A DNA stretch of 64,000 bases, taken from the NCBI RefSeq assembly GCF_004363175.1, contig NZ_SNYR01000003.1, forward strand, positions 67,001 through 131,000, written 5' to 3'. The position numbers and the translations under genes were made by a program. Position 1 is the first letter of the stretch. Every line of letters starts with the position of its first letter. The notes below the pieces were generated by a model, which ran no database searches, was not told the origin of the DNA, and worked only from the letters and a program-made list of their open reading frames with translations. Source of the DNA: Maritalea mobilis. Its GTDB lineage: Bacteria; Pseudomonadota; Alphaproteobacteria; Rhizobiales; Devosiaceae. Positions 8,434-16,696 of the stretch are shown here, piece after piece.

Positions 8434-8916
8434 ATGACCGCGCCTTCCTCCCCCGACAATAAAGCTGAGAATGCTGAGGTGATCACTCGCCAGCGCGTTA
8501 TGCGCGTTTTGGCGCAAGCACCCGACCAACAGCTTGAATATCTGTATGAGAAATTTGCTGACAAGCCAGACTGGACATTCGCCCGCAAGCCCGAGACGGG
8601 CCTTGTGATGACACGCGGGCGGATCGGCGGCGGCGGGGCACCGTTTAATCTGGGCGAAATAACTGTGACCCGCGCCGCCATTCAATTGGAAAGTGGCGAA
8701 GTTGGCCATGCATACTGCCAAGGCCGCAACCAACGCAAAGCTGCCATCGCCGCTTTCTTCGATGCCGCATGGTTGAGCGAAGCGCACAAGCAAAGCGTTG
8801 AAGCCAACATCATCGCGCCGTTGGAGCAAGAACAACTCACGGCCAAAAAAGACAAGTTGAAAAAAGCAGCGGCCACAAAGGTCGACTTTTTCACCATGGT
8901 GCGGGGAGACGGATAA
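8434..8916 (+). CDS. phnG: C-P lyase core subunit PhnG
   Basis: Small subunit of the PhnGHIJ carbon-phosphorus lyase core complex, 160 residues, which with PhnI, PhnH and PhnL makes ribose-triphosphate phosphonate intermediates. Typical segments are RQRVMRVLAQAPDQQLE, the MTRGRIGGGGAPFNLGEITVTRAAIQL motif (read here in two parts) and GHAYCQGRNQRKA. First gene of the plus-strand operon; its TAA overlaps the phnH ATG. The ribosome site (GAAAAGAG) is modest. No clear Pho box was found directly upstream. Confidence 0.93.
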   Translation: MTAPSSPDNKAENAEVITRQRVMRVLAQAPDQQLEYLYEKFADKPDWTFARKPETGLVMTRGRIGGGGAPFNLGEITVTRAAIQLESGEVGHAYCQGRNQRKAAIAAFFDAAWLSEAHKQSVEANIIAPLEQEQLTAKKDKLKKAAATKVDFFTMVRGDG

Positions 8917-9533
8917 TGCCAATGCCACAACAAGCTATCGCACAGGGTTTCACCGACCTCACCCATCAAAGCCAACAGAGCTTTAAAGCGATTATGGATG
9001 CCATGGCACAGCCGGGAAAAATCTATGATGCGCCGCATAAAGTGGACAATGCGGGTGCCCTTAATCCCGTTGCTGCCATGACTGCCCTGACCCTATGTGA
9101 CGCAGAAACGCTGATCTATCTTGATGAGGCACTCAATACGCCAGAGACACGCCAATTCTTGGCGTTCCACACCGGCGCGGCCACCACAAGTGACCCACAA
9201 AAAGCGCAATTTGCTTTTCTGAGCAGCGCGGAAGCCTTGGAGGGCGACCATAATTTCAATATGGGTAATCATGAATATCCTGACCAATCCTCCACGGTCA
9301 TCATCGCCGTGAACGATCTGGCCAATCAGGCAGGCGTTACACTTTCCGGCCCCGGCATCGAAACCAGCCGCGCCTTCGCTTCCTCCAGCTTGAACCAACA
9401 ATTCTGGCAACAGGCAGAAGCCAACAATGCGGAATATCCTTTGGGCATCGACCATATTTTCGTGACCGAAACGCAACTGGCGGCCCTGCCCCGCTCCACC
9501 AAAATCAAACTTGATCCGGCGCAAGGAGAATAG
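8916..9533 (+). CDS. phnH: C-P lyase core subunit PhnH
   Basis: PhnH, 205 residues, a subunit of the C-P lyase core related to PLP-enzyme folds but without cofactor binding. Segments such as FKAIMDAMAQPGKIY near the start, TALTLCDAETLIYLDE, and LSGPGIE in the second half are typical. The start overlaps the phnG stop (TAATG), with GGGGAG at 8903-8908 as ribosome site; an ATG 6 nt further downstream is possible. It is followed by phnI after 2 nt, showing tight coupling. Confidence 0.93.
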   Translation: MPMPQQAIAQGFTDLTHQSQQSFKAIMDAMAQPGKIYDAPHKVDNAGALNPVAAMTALTLCDAETLIYLDEALNTPETRQFLAFHTGAATTSDPQKAQFAFLSSAEALEGDHNFNMGNHEYPDQSSTVIIAVNDLANQAGVTLSGPGIETSRAFASSSLNQQFWQQAEANNAEYPLGIDHIFVTETQLAALPRSTKIKLDPAQGE

Positions 9534-9535
9534 AT

Positions 9536-10657
9536 ATGTATGTTGCTGTAAAAGGTGGCGAAAAGGCCATCAAAAACGCCCACACATTGTTCGCCGCCAA
9601 GCGTCGCGGTAATGAAAATGTGCCCGGCCTGCGTCTGGACCAGATCACCGAACAATTGTCATTCGCCGTTGATCGCGTGATGGGCGAAGGCTCACTTTAT
9701 GATCCAGAATTGGCGGCCATGGCCATTCGGCAAGCGCAAGGCGATTTGATCGAAGCCATCTTCCTGATCCGCGCTTATCGCACCACCTTGCCGCGCTTTG
9801 GTTATGCGGAGCCCATCGAAACCGGCAAGATGGCCATCGAACGGCGTATATCGGCCACCTTTAAAGATTTGCCTGGCGGCCAAGTGCTTGGACCAACTTT
9901 TGATTATTCGCACCGCCTGATCAATTTTGATTTCGACGCGGAAGCGGCACCTGAAACACCCCCTTCAAGTGACGAAGATATTGATCTGAATGCGGAGGTG
10001 CCGCGCGTCTCTGACATTTTGGGCAAGTCCGGCATGATCGAGCCAGACCATCAATTTGATGAAGGTCATGAAACAGGCGATTTGACCCGAACGCCGATCG
10101 ATTTTCCAACCGATCGCGACGTGCGGCTGCAAAATCTGGCCCGTGGTGACGAAGGCTTTTTGCTGGCACTGGGCTATTCCACCCAGCGTGGCTATGCCCG
10201 CTCGCACCCCTTCGCTGGCGAAATTCGCTTCGGCGAAGTCGAGGTAGAGTTCTTCGCTGAAGAGCTTGGCTTTGCCGTGCCCATCGGCACCATGGAGGTG
10301 ACCGAATGCCAAATGATCAACCAGTTCAAAGGCAGCGCCAAGGCGCCACCTGCTTTCACCCGCGGTTATGGATTGGTGTTTGGGCAAGCGGAACGCAAAG
10401 CCATGTCGATGGCGTTGGTGGACCGCTCGCTCCGCTGGAAAGAGCTGGGCGAAGAATTCTCCGCCCCGGCGCAAGATCAGGAATTTGTGCTGTCACACTC
10501 CGACAATATTCAGGCCACTGGCTTTGTAGAGCATTTGAAGCTGCCGCACTATGTCGATTTCCAAGCTGAATTGGACCTGATCCGCACCATGCGCAAGGAA
10601 TTTGACGCGCAGCAAAATGAAAATGGCGATGAGCCAAAAATGGAGGCGGCCCAATGA
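9536..10657 (+). CDS. phnI: C-P lyase core subunit PhnI
   Basis: PhnI, 373 residues, the nucleosidase-like core subunit which, with PhnG, PhnH and PhnL, transfers phosphonate to the ribose of ATP, displacing adenine. The start MYVAVKGGEKAIKNAHTLFAA-like segment, the LDQITEQLSFAVDRVMGEGSLYD segment (read here in parts) and the LLALGYSTQRGYARSHPFAGE segment are diagnostic. GGAG precedes the ATG. Its stop overlaps phnJ by 4 nt. Confidence 0.95.
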   Translation: MYVAVKGGEKAIKNAHTLFAAKRRGNENVPGLRLDQITEQLSFAVDRVMGEGSLYDPELAAMAIRQAQGDLIEAIFLIRAYRTTLPRFGYAEPIETGKMAIERRISATFKDLPGGQVLGPTFDYSHRLINFDFDAEAAPETPPSSDEDIDLNAEVPRVSDILGKSGMIEPDHQFDEGHETGDLTRTPIDFPTDRDVRLQNLARGDEGFLLALGYSTQRGYARSHPFAGEIRFGEVEVEFFAEELGFAVPIGTMEVTECQMINQFKGSAKAPPAFTRGYGLVFGQAERKAMSMALVDRSLRWKELGEEFSAPAQDQEFVLSHSDNIQATGFVEHLKLPHYVDFQAELDLIRTMRKEFDAQQNENGDEPKMEAAQ

Positions 10658-11556
10658 GCCTTGATCAATTGACCAATGAGGCCCCGGCCTACAATTTTGC
10701 CTATCTCGATGAGCAAACCAAACGCATGATCCGCCGCGCGATCCTGAAAGGCATAGCGGTGCCCGGCTATCAAGTGCCGTTCGCTGCGCGCGAAATGCCC
10801 ATGCCTTATGGTTGGGGTACTGGCGGCGTGCAGGTCACCGCCTCCGTTTTGGGCGAAAGCGACATTCTTAAAGTGATCGACCAAGGGGCCGATGACACGA
10901 CAAATGCGGTCTCAATCCGCAACTTCTTCGCCAAAACCGCCAATGTGGACCTAACCACTCACACCAGCGAAGCGACCGTGATTCAAACCCGGCACCGCAT
11001 TCCGGAAGAAGAGCTGCAAGAGCATCAAACGCTGGTTTATCAGGTGCCTATTCCCGAGCCACTTCGCTTTTTGGAACCACGGGAAACCGAAACCCGCAAA
11101 ATGCACGCGCTAAGTGAATATGGTCTGATCCATGTAAAGCTCTATGAAGATATCGCCACCCACGGCCACATCGCCACCACTTATGCTTACCCTGTGATGG
11201 TGGAAGGTCGCTATGTGATGGACCCGTCACCGACACCCAAATTCGACAACCCGAAAATGCACAAGTCCAAAGCCCTACAATTGTTCGGCGCGGGTCGCGA
11301 AAAGCGTATTTACGCGCTGCCGCCGCACACCGATGTGGTGAGCCTCGATTTTGAAGATCATCCCTTCACCATTCAGGAATGGCCCGACACCAAATGCGCC
11401 ATGTGCGGCGCAGAAGGCGTCTATTTTGACGAGGTGATCTTGGATGATGCAGGCAACAATATGTTTGTGTGCTCGGACAGCGATTATTGCGAAACCCGCC
11501 AGAGCGAAGGTCATCTTGGCCCGCTAAATGCCGACTATAAGGAGCGCATGCAATGA
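10654..11556 (+). CDS. phnJ: C-P lyase catalytic radical subunit PhnJ
   Basis: PhnJ, 300 residues, the radical SAM enzyme that breaks the carbon-phosphorus bond of 5-phosphoribosyl-1-phosphonate, giving the alkane and a 1,2-cyclic phosphate. Cysteines at 248, 251, 273 and 279 keep the C-x2-C-x21-C-x5-C spacing of E. coli PhnJ (241, 244, 266, 272), so the cluster ligands and the thiyl-radical cysteine are present. A glycine at 33 (LKGIAVPGYQ) matches the expected glycyl-radical region. GGAGG lies upstream, and the start overlaps the phnI stop. All catalytic residues appear intact. Confidence 0.97.
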   Translation: MSLDQLTNEAPAYNFAYLDEQTKRMIRRAILKGIAVPGYQVPFAAREMPMPYGWGTGGVQVTASVLGESDILKVIDQGADDTTNAVSIRNFFAKTANVDLTTHTSEATVIQTRHRIPEEELQEHQTLVYQVPIPEPLRFLEPRETETRKMHALSEYGLIHVKLYEDIATHGHIATTYAYPVMVEGRYVMDPSPTPKFDNPKMHKSKALQLFGAGREKRIYALPPHTDVVSLDFEDHPFTIQEWPDTKCAMCGAEGVYFDEVILDDAGNNMFVCSDSDYCETRQSEGHLGPLNADYKERMQ

Positions 11557-12344
11557 GCCTAGATCAAGACTTGCCTTTGTTGAGCGTGAAAAATCTATCC
11601 CATTTTTATGGCCAGCATCTGGGCTGCAAAAATGTCAATTTCGACCTTTATCCCGGCGAAGTGCTGGCGATTGTGGGCGAAAGTGGGTCGGGCAAAACCA
11701 CCCTGCTCAATTGTCTCTCCACCCAAATCATCCCCACCGATGGCGCGGTTTTTTACCGCAACCGCAAGGGACAGTCCGACAATCTTTATGAGATGAGCGA
11801 AGCCCAACAGCGCATTTTGCTGCGCACCGATTGGGGCTTTGTGCGCCAGCACCCGCGCGATGGGTTGCGCATGAATGTCTCCGCTGGCGCTAATGTAGGC
11901 GAACGCTTGATGGCGTTGGGCGACCGCCACTATGGCAAAATCCGCGACACGGCCCTCGACTGGTTGGAGAAAGTGGAAATTCAGGCCGACCGGATCGACG
12001 ACGCGCCGCGCACTTTTTCAGGCGGCATGCAGCAGCGGCTGCAAATTGCGCGCAATCTGGTGACCAACCCGCGCTTGGTATTTATGGACGAACCTACAGG
12101 TGGTTTGGACGTGTCGGTGCAAGCGCGCCTGCTCGATTTAATTCGCCGTTTGGTCTCGGAGCTTGGCCTTTCCATCATTATCGTTACCCACGATCTGGCC
12201 GTCGCACGTTTGTTGTCAGACCGTATTATGGTGATGAAAGACGGCAAGGTGATTGAGCAAGGTCTAACAGACCAAGTGTTGGACGACCCGCACCAAGCCT
12301 ATACGCAATTGCTGGTGTCATCCATTCTGCATGTGGGGAGTTAA
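11553..12344 (+). CDS. phnK: C-P lyase ABC-type ATPase PhnK
   Basis: PhnK, 263 residues, an ABC-type ATPase that docks on the PhnGHIJ core instead of acting in transport. Walker A is GESGSGKTT, the signature is FSGGMQQR, Walker B is LVFMDEPTGGLD, and the H-loop is IIVTHD. It resembles dipeptide-transporter ATPases but lies within the C-P lyase operon. The start overlaps the phnJ stop, with AAGGAG upstream. Its first five residues (MSLDQ) are the same as those of PhnJ. Confidence 0.95.
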   Translation: MSLDQDLPLLSVKNLSHFYGQHLGCKNVNFDLYPGEVLAIVGESGSGKTTLLNCLSTQIIPTDGAVFYRNRKGQSDNLYEMSEAQQRILLRTDWGFVRQHPRDGLRMNVSAGANVGERLMALGDRHYGKIRDTALDWLEKVEIQADRIDDAPRTFSGGMQQRLQIARNLVTNPRLVFMDEPTGGLDVSVQARLLDLIRRLVSELGLSIIIVTHDLAVARLLSDRIMVMKDGKVIEQGLTDQVLDDPHQAYTQLLVSSILHVGS

Positions 12345-12348
12345 TCCA

Positions 12349-13056
12349 ATGCAACAAAAGATTTTGAGCGTTCAAAACCTGACCAAATCCTTCGTGATGC
12401 ATTTGCAAAATGGATTGCAATTGCCCGTTATGGACGGGGCAGGGTTTGAAGTCTTCACTGGCGAATGTGTAGTGCTTGGCGGCCCATCGGGCGCGGGCAA
12501 ATCTACCTTGCTGAAAATGATCTATGGCAATTATGCCGCGGATGCAGGCGAAATCATCATCGCCCATGGCGATCAGCACACCGATTTGGTCACCGCCTCA
12601 CCGCGCGAGATTTTGCGTTTGCGCCAATCCACCATCGGCTATGTGAGTCAGTTCCTCTCGGCGATTCCTCGCGTGTCTGCCCTTGATTTGGTGGCGCAAG
12701 TCGCGCGCCAATGGGGCCACAGCGAAGAAGTTGCGCAAGAAAAGGCGGCCAAAATGCTCAGCCAGCTCAACATCCCTGAGCATTTGTGGGGCTTGCCCCC
12801 CGCCACTTTCTCTGGCGGTGAACAGCAGCGAGTCAACATAGCCCGCGGCTTTATGGGCGAGCATAAATTGCTGTTGCTCGATGAGCCAACAGCTTCGCTT
12901 GATGCAGCCAATCGGCAAGTTGTTCTATCGCTAATTGAAGAACGCAAAGCCAATGGCACTGCCATGTTGGGCATTTTTCACGATGCAGATACGCGCGACA
13001 AGGTGGCGGATCGCGTGATCGATGTCACCAAATTCGCGGTACAACGCGCAGCATAA
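12349..13056 (+). CDS. phnL: C-P lyase ABC-type ATPase PhnL
   Basis: PhnL, 235 residues, the second ABC-type ATPase of the C-P lyase, needed with PhnGHI for the first ribosyl transfer step. Walker A is [11 protein letters not shown], the signature is FSGGEQQR, Walker B is LLLLDEPTASLD. The ATG at 12349 is chosen because GGGGAG at 12335-12340 gives 8-nt spacing; the ATG at 12331 would precede it. It starts 4 nt after the phnK stop. A 90-nt gap follows, holding a Pho-box-like site before the next gene. Confidence 0.94.
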   Translation: MQQKILSVQNLTKSFVMHLQNGLQLPVMDGAGFEVFTGECVVLGGPSGAGKSTLLKMIYGNYAADAGEIIIAHGDQHTDLVTASPREILRLRQSTIGYVSQFLSAIPRVSALDLVAQVARQWGHSEEVAQEKAAKMLSQLNIPEHLWGLPPATFSGGEQQRVNIARGFMGEHKLLLLDEPTASLDAANRQVVLSLIEERKANGTAMLGIFHDADTRDKVADRVIDVTKFAVQRAA

Positions 13057-13073
13057 ATTGACGAAATAAATGA

Positions 13074-13091
13074 CTGTCAAATTGCTGACAT
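13074..13091 (+). promoter_or_regulatory. Internal Pho-box-like site before the DUF1045-phnM-phnN segment
   Basis: CTGTCAA and CTGACAT are separated by exactly 4 nt (ATTG), matching the PhoB repeat pattern. The site lies 56 nt before the DUF1045 start, with TAGACTAT shortly downstream as a possible -10 region, suggesting a second phosphate-responsive promoter inside the C-P lyase operon. Confidence 0.6.
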
Positions 13092-13146
13092 TTAAATAGA
13101 CTATGCGAAGGCGCGAGTTCACGCCTTCCAATTCTTAAGGTCCCTC

Positions 13147-13839
13147 ATGTCTGAGCGTTATGCGATATATTATGCGCCAGCCACAAATGACTCTTTGTGG
13201 CAAAAAGCCAGCCAATGGCTTGGGCGCGACTGCCATCAAAAAGGTGAGTTGGCACAGCCATCAATCAACGGCATGACGCCAGTTGATCAATATCGGCTTA
13301 CGGCCTCACCACGGCGTTATGGCTTTCATGCCACCATCAAAGCGCCGTTTCATTTGGTCGCCAACACCAATATTGATTCGCTAAGGCGGGAGCTGAGAGC
13401 ATTTGCCAATATGCAAAAACCTGTCGAGATCGGCGCGCTAAAACTGCATCAAATCGGTAAATTTATCGCAATGGTGCCTACACAACAAAGCGAAGAATTG
13501 ACCAAATTTGCGCAAAAAGTGGTGCGCCATTTTGATCGCTATCGCGCGCCGCTTAGCCAAGAAAAACGGCAAGAGCGCATCGCCTCAGGCCTTAATGAAC
13601 GCCAGATCGAGCTGCTGGATAAATGGGGCTACCCCTATGTGAGCGAGCAGTTCAAAATGCATTTGACCCTAACGGGGCAAGTGGATGAATTGGCAGGAAA
13701 GATGCTTTTTGAAGCCGCACAGCATTGGTTTGCGGAAGAGCTGGAACGCACCTACACCTTCAACAATTTGGCGCTATATCACGAGCCAGAACAAGGCGCG
13801 CCTTTTGTTCGATTAGAAGATTTCCCTTTAAAGGGTTGA
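13147..13839 (+). CDS. DUF1045 phosphonate-operon protein, 2H-phosphoesterase-like
   Basis: A 230-residue soluble protein of the DUF1045 family, which travels with C-P lyase genes in Rhizobiales. Two H-x-T motifs are visible, HAT at residues 61-63 (in RYGFHATIKAPFHL) and HLT at 172-174 (in FKMHLTLTGQ). Their spacing is that of the 2H phosphoesterase fold, whose members open cyclic phosphates. Since no phnP occurs in the operon, it may hydrolyse the 1,2-cyclic phosphate left by PhnJ; this is inference. It lies between phnL and phnM, with AAGG before the ATG and a Pho-box-like site upstream. Confidence 0.88.
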   Translation: MSERYAIYYAPATNDSLWQKASQWLGRDCHQKGELAQPSINGMTPVDQYRLTASPRRYGFHATIKAPFHLVANTNIDSLRRELRAFANMQKPVEIGALKLHQIGKFIAMVPTQQSEELTKFAQKVVRHFDRYRAPLSQEKRQERIASGLNERQIELLDKWGYPYVSEQFKMHLTLTGQVDELAGKMLFEAAQHWFAEELERTYTFNNLALYHEPEQGAPFVRLEDFPLKG

Positions 13840-13856
13840 ACGAAAGCTGAGATGAA

Positions 13857-14996
13857 ATGAACGAGAATCTAAGCATTAAAAATGCAAAGCTGATCCTTGC
13901 AGACAGCGAAATCACAGGCACCTTAAACGTGCAAAACGGCATGATCGCTGACATGGGAAGCACAGGCGATACGGGCCTCGACTTTGACGGCGATTATCTG
14001 GTGCCGGGCCTGGTCGAACTGCATACTGACCATTTGGAAAGCCACTACCGCCCGCGCCCCGGCGTCTTCTGGGACCCGATGGCCGCGTTGCACGCCCACG
14101 ATGCGCAAGTCACTTCATCCGGCATCACCACCGTGTTCGACGCGGTGCGGATCGGCTCCGATACCGATATGAAAAATATGGGTGAGCACGTCGATGTGTT
14201 GGTAGGTGCCATCACCAAGGCCAAGGCGGAAAAACGCCTCCGTTCGGATCACTTGATCCATTTGCGGTGCGAGCTATCCAGCCATGATGCCTTGGAGCAG
14301 TTTGAGCAATATTGCCAAAATGAACTGGTGAAATTGGCCTCCCTGATGGACCATACGCCGGGCCAACGCCAATTTATGCAGCTGGAACAATATTACCTTT
14401 ATTACCAAGGCAAAACCGGCATGAGCGATGCGGAGATGGAACAATTCATCGCCGCACGTATCGCGGAGCACGAACAATTTTCCGGCCCGAACCGCCAAGC
14501 CATTGTAAAGCGCGGGCATGAGATTGGCTTGGCCCTCGCCAGCCACGACGATGCCACGGCAGAACATGTAGACGAAGCCAAACGTGACGGCGTTGCCATT
14601 GCCGAATTCCCAACCACCATTGAAGCGGCAAAAGCCTCTCGCAAAGCGAACTTGGCGATTCTGATGGGCGCGCCAAACGTGGTGCGCGGTAAGTCTCATT
14701 CCGGCAATATTTCTGCCACTGATTTGGCGAAGGAAGATTTGCTCGACGTATTGAGCTCAGACTATGTGCCCTTCTCTCTGATGCAAGGTGCATTCAAACT
14801 GGCCGAAAATGTGGAGCAAATCACGTTGCCACAAGCCATTGCCAAGGTCTCGCTTAATCCAGCGCGGGCAGCCGGGCTTGATGATCGTGGCGAATTGGCC
14901 GTGGGCAAAAAAGCTGATTTTGCGCGGGTGCATTTGCCTGAAGATGGCGTGCCGATCGTACGTGCCGTATGGCGCGACGGCCAACGCGTAATCTAA
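13857..14996 (+). CDS. phnM: Ribosyl-phosphonate triphosphate hydrolase PhnM
   Basis: PhnM, 379 residues, an amidohydrolase-superfamily metalloenzyme that removes pyrophosphate from ribosyl-phosphonate 5'-triphosphate before PhnJ acts. Metal-binding segments are VELHTDHLESHYRPRPG (about 52-70), LRCELSSHD near 140 and ALASHDDATAEHVDEA near 225; NVVRGKSHSGN is also typical. It begins 17 nt after the DUF1045 gene and ends 10 nt before phnN. Confidence 0.96.
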   Translation: MNENLSIKNAKLILADSEITGTLNVQNGMIADMGSTGDTGLDFDGDYLVPGLVELHTDHLESHYRPRPGVFWDPMAALHAHDAQVTSSGITTVFDAVRIGSDTDMKNMGEHVDVLVGAITKAKAEKRLRSDHLIHLRCELSSHDALEQFEQYCQNELVKLASLMDHTPGQRQFMQLEQYYLYYQGKTGMSDAEMEQFIAARIAEHEQFSGPNRQAIVKRGHEIGLALASHDDATAEHVDEAKRDGVAIAEFPTTIEAAKASRKANLAILMGAPNVVRGKSHSGNISATDLAKEDLLDVLSSDYVPFSLMQGAFKLAENVEQITLPQAIAKVSLNPARAAGLDDRGELAVGKKADFARVHLPEDGVPIVRAVWRDGQRVI

Positions 14997-15006
14997 GGAA
15001 CGCAAT

Positions 15007-15582
15007 ATGTCGGACGCTTTTAAGGGCATTTTGATTTTTGTCGTCGGCCCTTCTGGCGCAGGCAAAGACACGTTAATGGCGGGCGCGGCCACCGCGCTCA
15101 GCCAAGACCCAAATATCAGCTTTGTGCGCCGCTTGATCACCCGCGAGGCCATGGCTGAACTGGAAGATCACGGCACCATCAGCGAAACCCAATATGAAGA
15201 GATGGTGCAGCAGGGCGATTTCGCTTTGCATTGGCGCGCACATGGGCTCGGCTACATCATCCCGAAAGACATTGAGGATGAATTGCGCGCTGGTAAAACG
15301 CTGATCTGCAATACATCGCGCAAACAATTGCCGATCGCCCATCAAAAATACCCAATCCACGTGATCAACATCACCGCACCACTGGCCTTGCGTGCAGAAC
15401 GCCTTGCGGGACGTGGCCGAGAAACCAAAGAAGAAATAACCCAGCGGCTCAACCGCAAAGTGGACGACATCGACCCCAGCTTGCCGCAAACCCAGATCAT
15501 CAATGATCAGTCCTTAGAGATGGGCGTGACCCGATTACTTGATGCAATCAACGAAGCGAAGACGCAAAAAGTCGCGATGTAA
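15007..15582 (+). CDS. phnN: Ribose 1,5-bisphosphate phosphokinase PhnN
   Basis: PhnN, 191 residues, makes PRPP from ribose 1,5-bisphosphate and ATP, completing the recycling of the ribose carrier. The P-loop is VGPSGAGKDTL (about 12-22), followed by guanylate-kinase-like segments (RRLITREAM, ALHWRAHGLGYIIP) and the C-terminal LAGRGRETKEEITQRLNR. AAGGAACGCAAT places a ribosome site before the ATG. It is the last phn gene. Its product step presupposes opening of the cyclic phosphate, for which no phnP is seen. Confidence 0.95.
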   Translation: MSDAFKGILIFVVGPSGAGKDTLMAGAATALSQDPNISFVRRLITREAMAELEDHGTISETQYEEMVQQGDFALHWRAHGLGYIIPKDIEDELRAGKTLICNTSRKQLPIAHQKYPIHVINITAPLALRAERLAGRGRETKEEITQRLNRKVDDIDPSLPQTQIINDQSLEMGVTRLLDAINEAKTQKVAM

Positions 15583-15614
15583 AAATCGGGTCGTGTTTCG
15601 ACAAGCATTGCGCA

Positions 15615-15637
15615 ATGCTCCTCCGCAAAAGGAGCAT
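15615..15637 (+). promoter_or_regulatory. Hairpin covering the ribosome site of the DUF1203 gene
   Basis: ATGCTCCT at 15615-15622 pairs perfectly with AGGAGCAT at 15630-15637 around a 7-nt loop. The 3' arm contains the AAGGAG ribosome site of the gene starting at 15642. There is no U-tract, so it is not a standard terminator; it could hide the ribosome site. Confidence 0.5.
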
Positions 15638-15641
15638 ATAT

Positions 15642-16115
15642 ATGTCGATCAAATTCACCGCGATTCCCACCGAAATAGCTAATAGCTGGCGCAATGGCGG
15701 CGCTGACGCACAAGGCCTTTTGCCTGAACACCGCATTTCAGACGGCAGCGCGCCCTGTCGCCATTGTCTGAAAAACATCCACGAGGGTAAAGGTGTTCTG
15801 CTCGGGGCTTATAAGCCCTTTCAATCAACTGGCGCTTTCTCCGAGATCGGCCCCATTTTCATCTGTGAAGACAATTGCCAGCGTTTCGAAAGTGAAAATG
15901 GTGCACTGCCACCCGTGATTGCCGAACGCGAACAGTTTTTAATCCGCGGCTATTCAGCAGATGAGAAAATTGATTATCGCACAGGTCAGATCGTGAAAGT
16001 AAAGGAACTACCGGAGCAAGCCGAAAAGATATTTGCTTATCAGAATGTTGCCTTCATCCATATTCGGTCTGCAGCCTATAGTTGCTTTACAACCCGCATT
16101 GACCGCGCCAATTGA
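15642..16115 (+). CDS. DUF1203 family protein
   Basis: A 157-residue soluble protein of the DUF1203 family, biochemical role unknown. Family segments are APCRHCLKNIHEGKGVLLGAY near residues 37-57, the FQSTGAFSEIGPIFIC segment and a C-terminal VAFIHIRSAAYSCFTTRI segment. Several cysteines occur (PCRHC, FICEDNC), which could bind metal or form disulfides. The ATG at 15642 has AAGGAG just upstream, inside a hairpin; an ATG at 15615 lies in the 5' arm and has no ribosome site. It follows phnN by 59 nt and may be read from the phn transcript. Confidence 0.85.
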   Translation: MSIKFTAIPTEIANSWRNGGADAQGLLPEHRISDGSAPCRHCLKNIHEGKGVLLGAYKPFQSTGAFSEIGPIFICEDNCQRFESENGALPPVIAEREQFLIRGYSADEKIDYRTGQIVKVKELPEQAEKIFAYQNVAFIHIRSAAYSCFTTRIDRAN

Positions 16116-16155
16116 TCATCTCATTTCCGCCGCACTTATCAGGCAATTTCGCCGC

Positions 16156-16184
16156 AGCCAGCAAAGCTTTGCTGGCTGTTTTTT
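16156..16184 (+). terminator. Rho-independent terminator after the DUF1203 gene
   Basis: A perfect 22-nt palindrome (AGCCAGCAAA-GC-TTTGCTGGCT) is followed by GTTTTTT. It lies 41 nt after the DUF1203 stop and ends the transcript before the CAP lipoprotein gene. Confidence 0.85.
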
Positions 16185-16231
16185 GTGGGTTCTGATATGA
16201 GCCATTTGCGAAGATGCGGTTGGGAGTTTTT

Positions 16232-16696
16232 ATGCGTAAATTATTGCTTGGATTAGTTTTGATGTTGCCATTGGCAGCCTGCACCACCATGACCAGTCAA
16301 TTGCCTGCTGCATTGACCGCACGTATGGATACAAACAATCCGCAATTGGATCGGCAAGCCGCACTGAACCTGATCAACCAGTATCGCACAGCCAATGGCC
16401 TCAACATGCTGACTTTGGACGCAAATGTGCAGGTGAAAGCACAAGATGCTGCCGTGGCCTACGCAAAGAACGGCAACAGCCAAGCGGCCACTAAGCCTTT
16501 GAACGTGCCTGGCGAAACCGCCAGCCTCACCAGCGCGGGCTATGCCACCTTTGCTGACACATTCTCAGGTTGGCGTAACAGCACCAAGGATTCAAAAGTC
16601 CTCCTGAACCCATTTGCTTCAAAAGCGGCCATCGCCGTGCATTATGATGCAAACTCGACCTATGGCACCTATTGGGTGCTCGGCCTCGCAAAATGA
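16232..16696 (+). CDS. CAP-domain (SCP/PR1-like) lipoprotein
   Basis: A 154-residue exported lipoprotein: MRKLLLGLVLMLPLAACTTM is a lipoprotein signal with lipobox LAAC. The mature part has CAP/SCP features (LNLINQYRTANGLNMLTLDANVQ, then QDAAVAYAKN, and a C-terminal YGTYWVLGLA). Bacterial CAP proteins are often envelope-associated and of unclear function. The ATG at 16232 follows GGGAG by a good distance; an ATG at 16214 would precede it and spoil the signal peptide. Its stop overlaps the tusA-like start (ATGA). Confidence 0.82.
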   Translation: MRKLLLGLVLMLPLAACTTMTSQLPAALTARMDTNNPQLDRQAALNLINQYRTANGLNMLTLDANVQVKAQDAAVAYAKNGNSQAATKPLNVPGETASLTSAGYATFADTFSGWRNSTKDSKVLLNPFASKAAIAVHYDANSTYGTYWVLGLAK

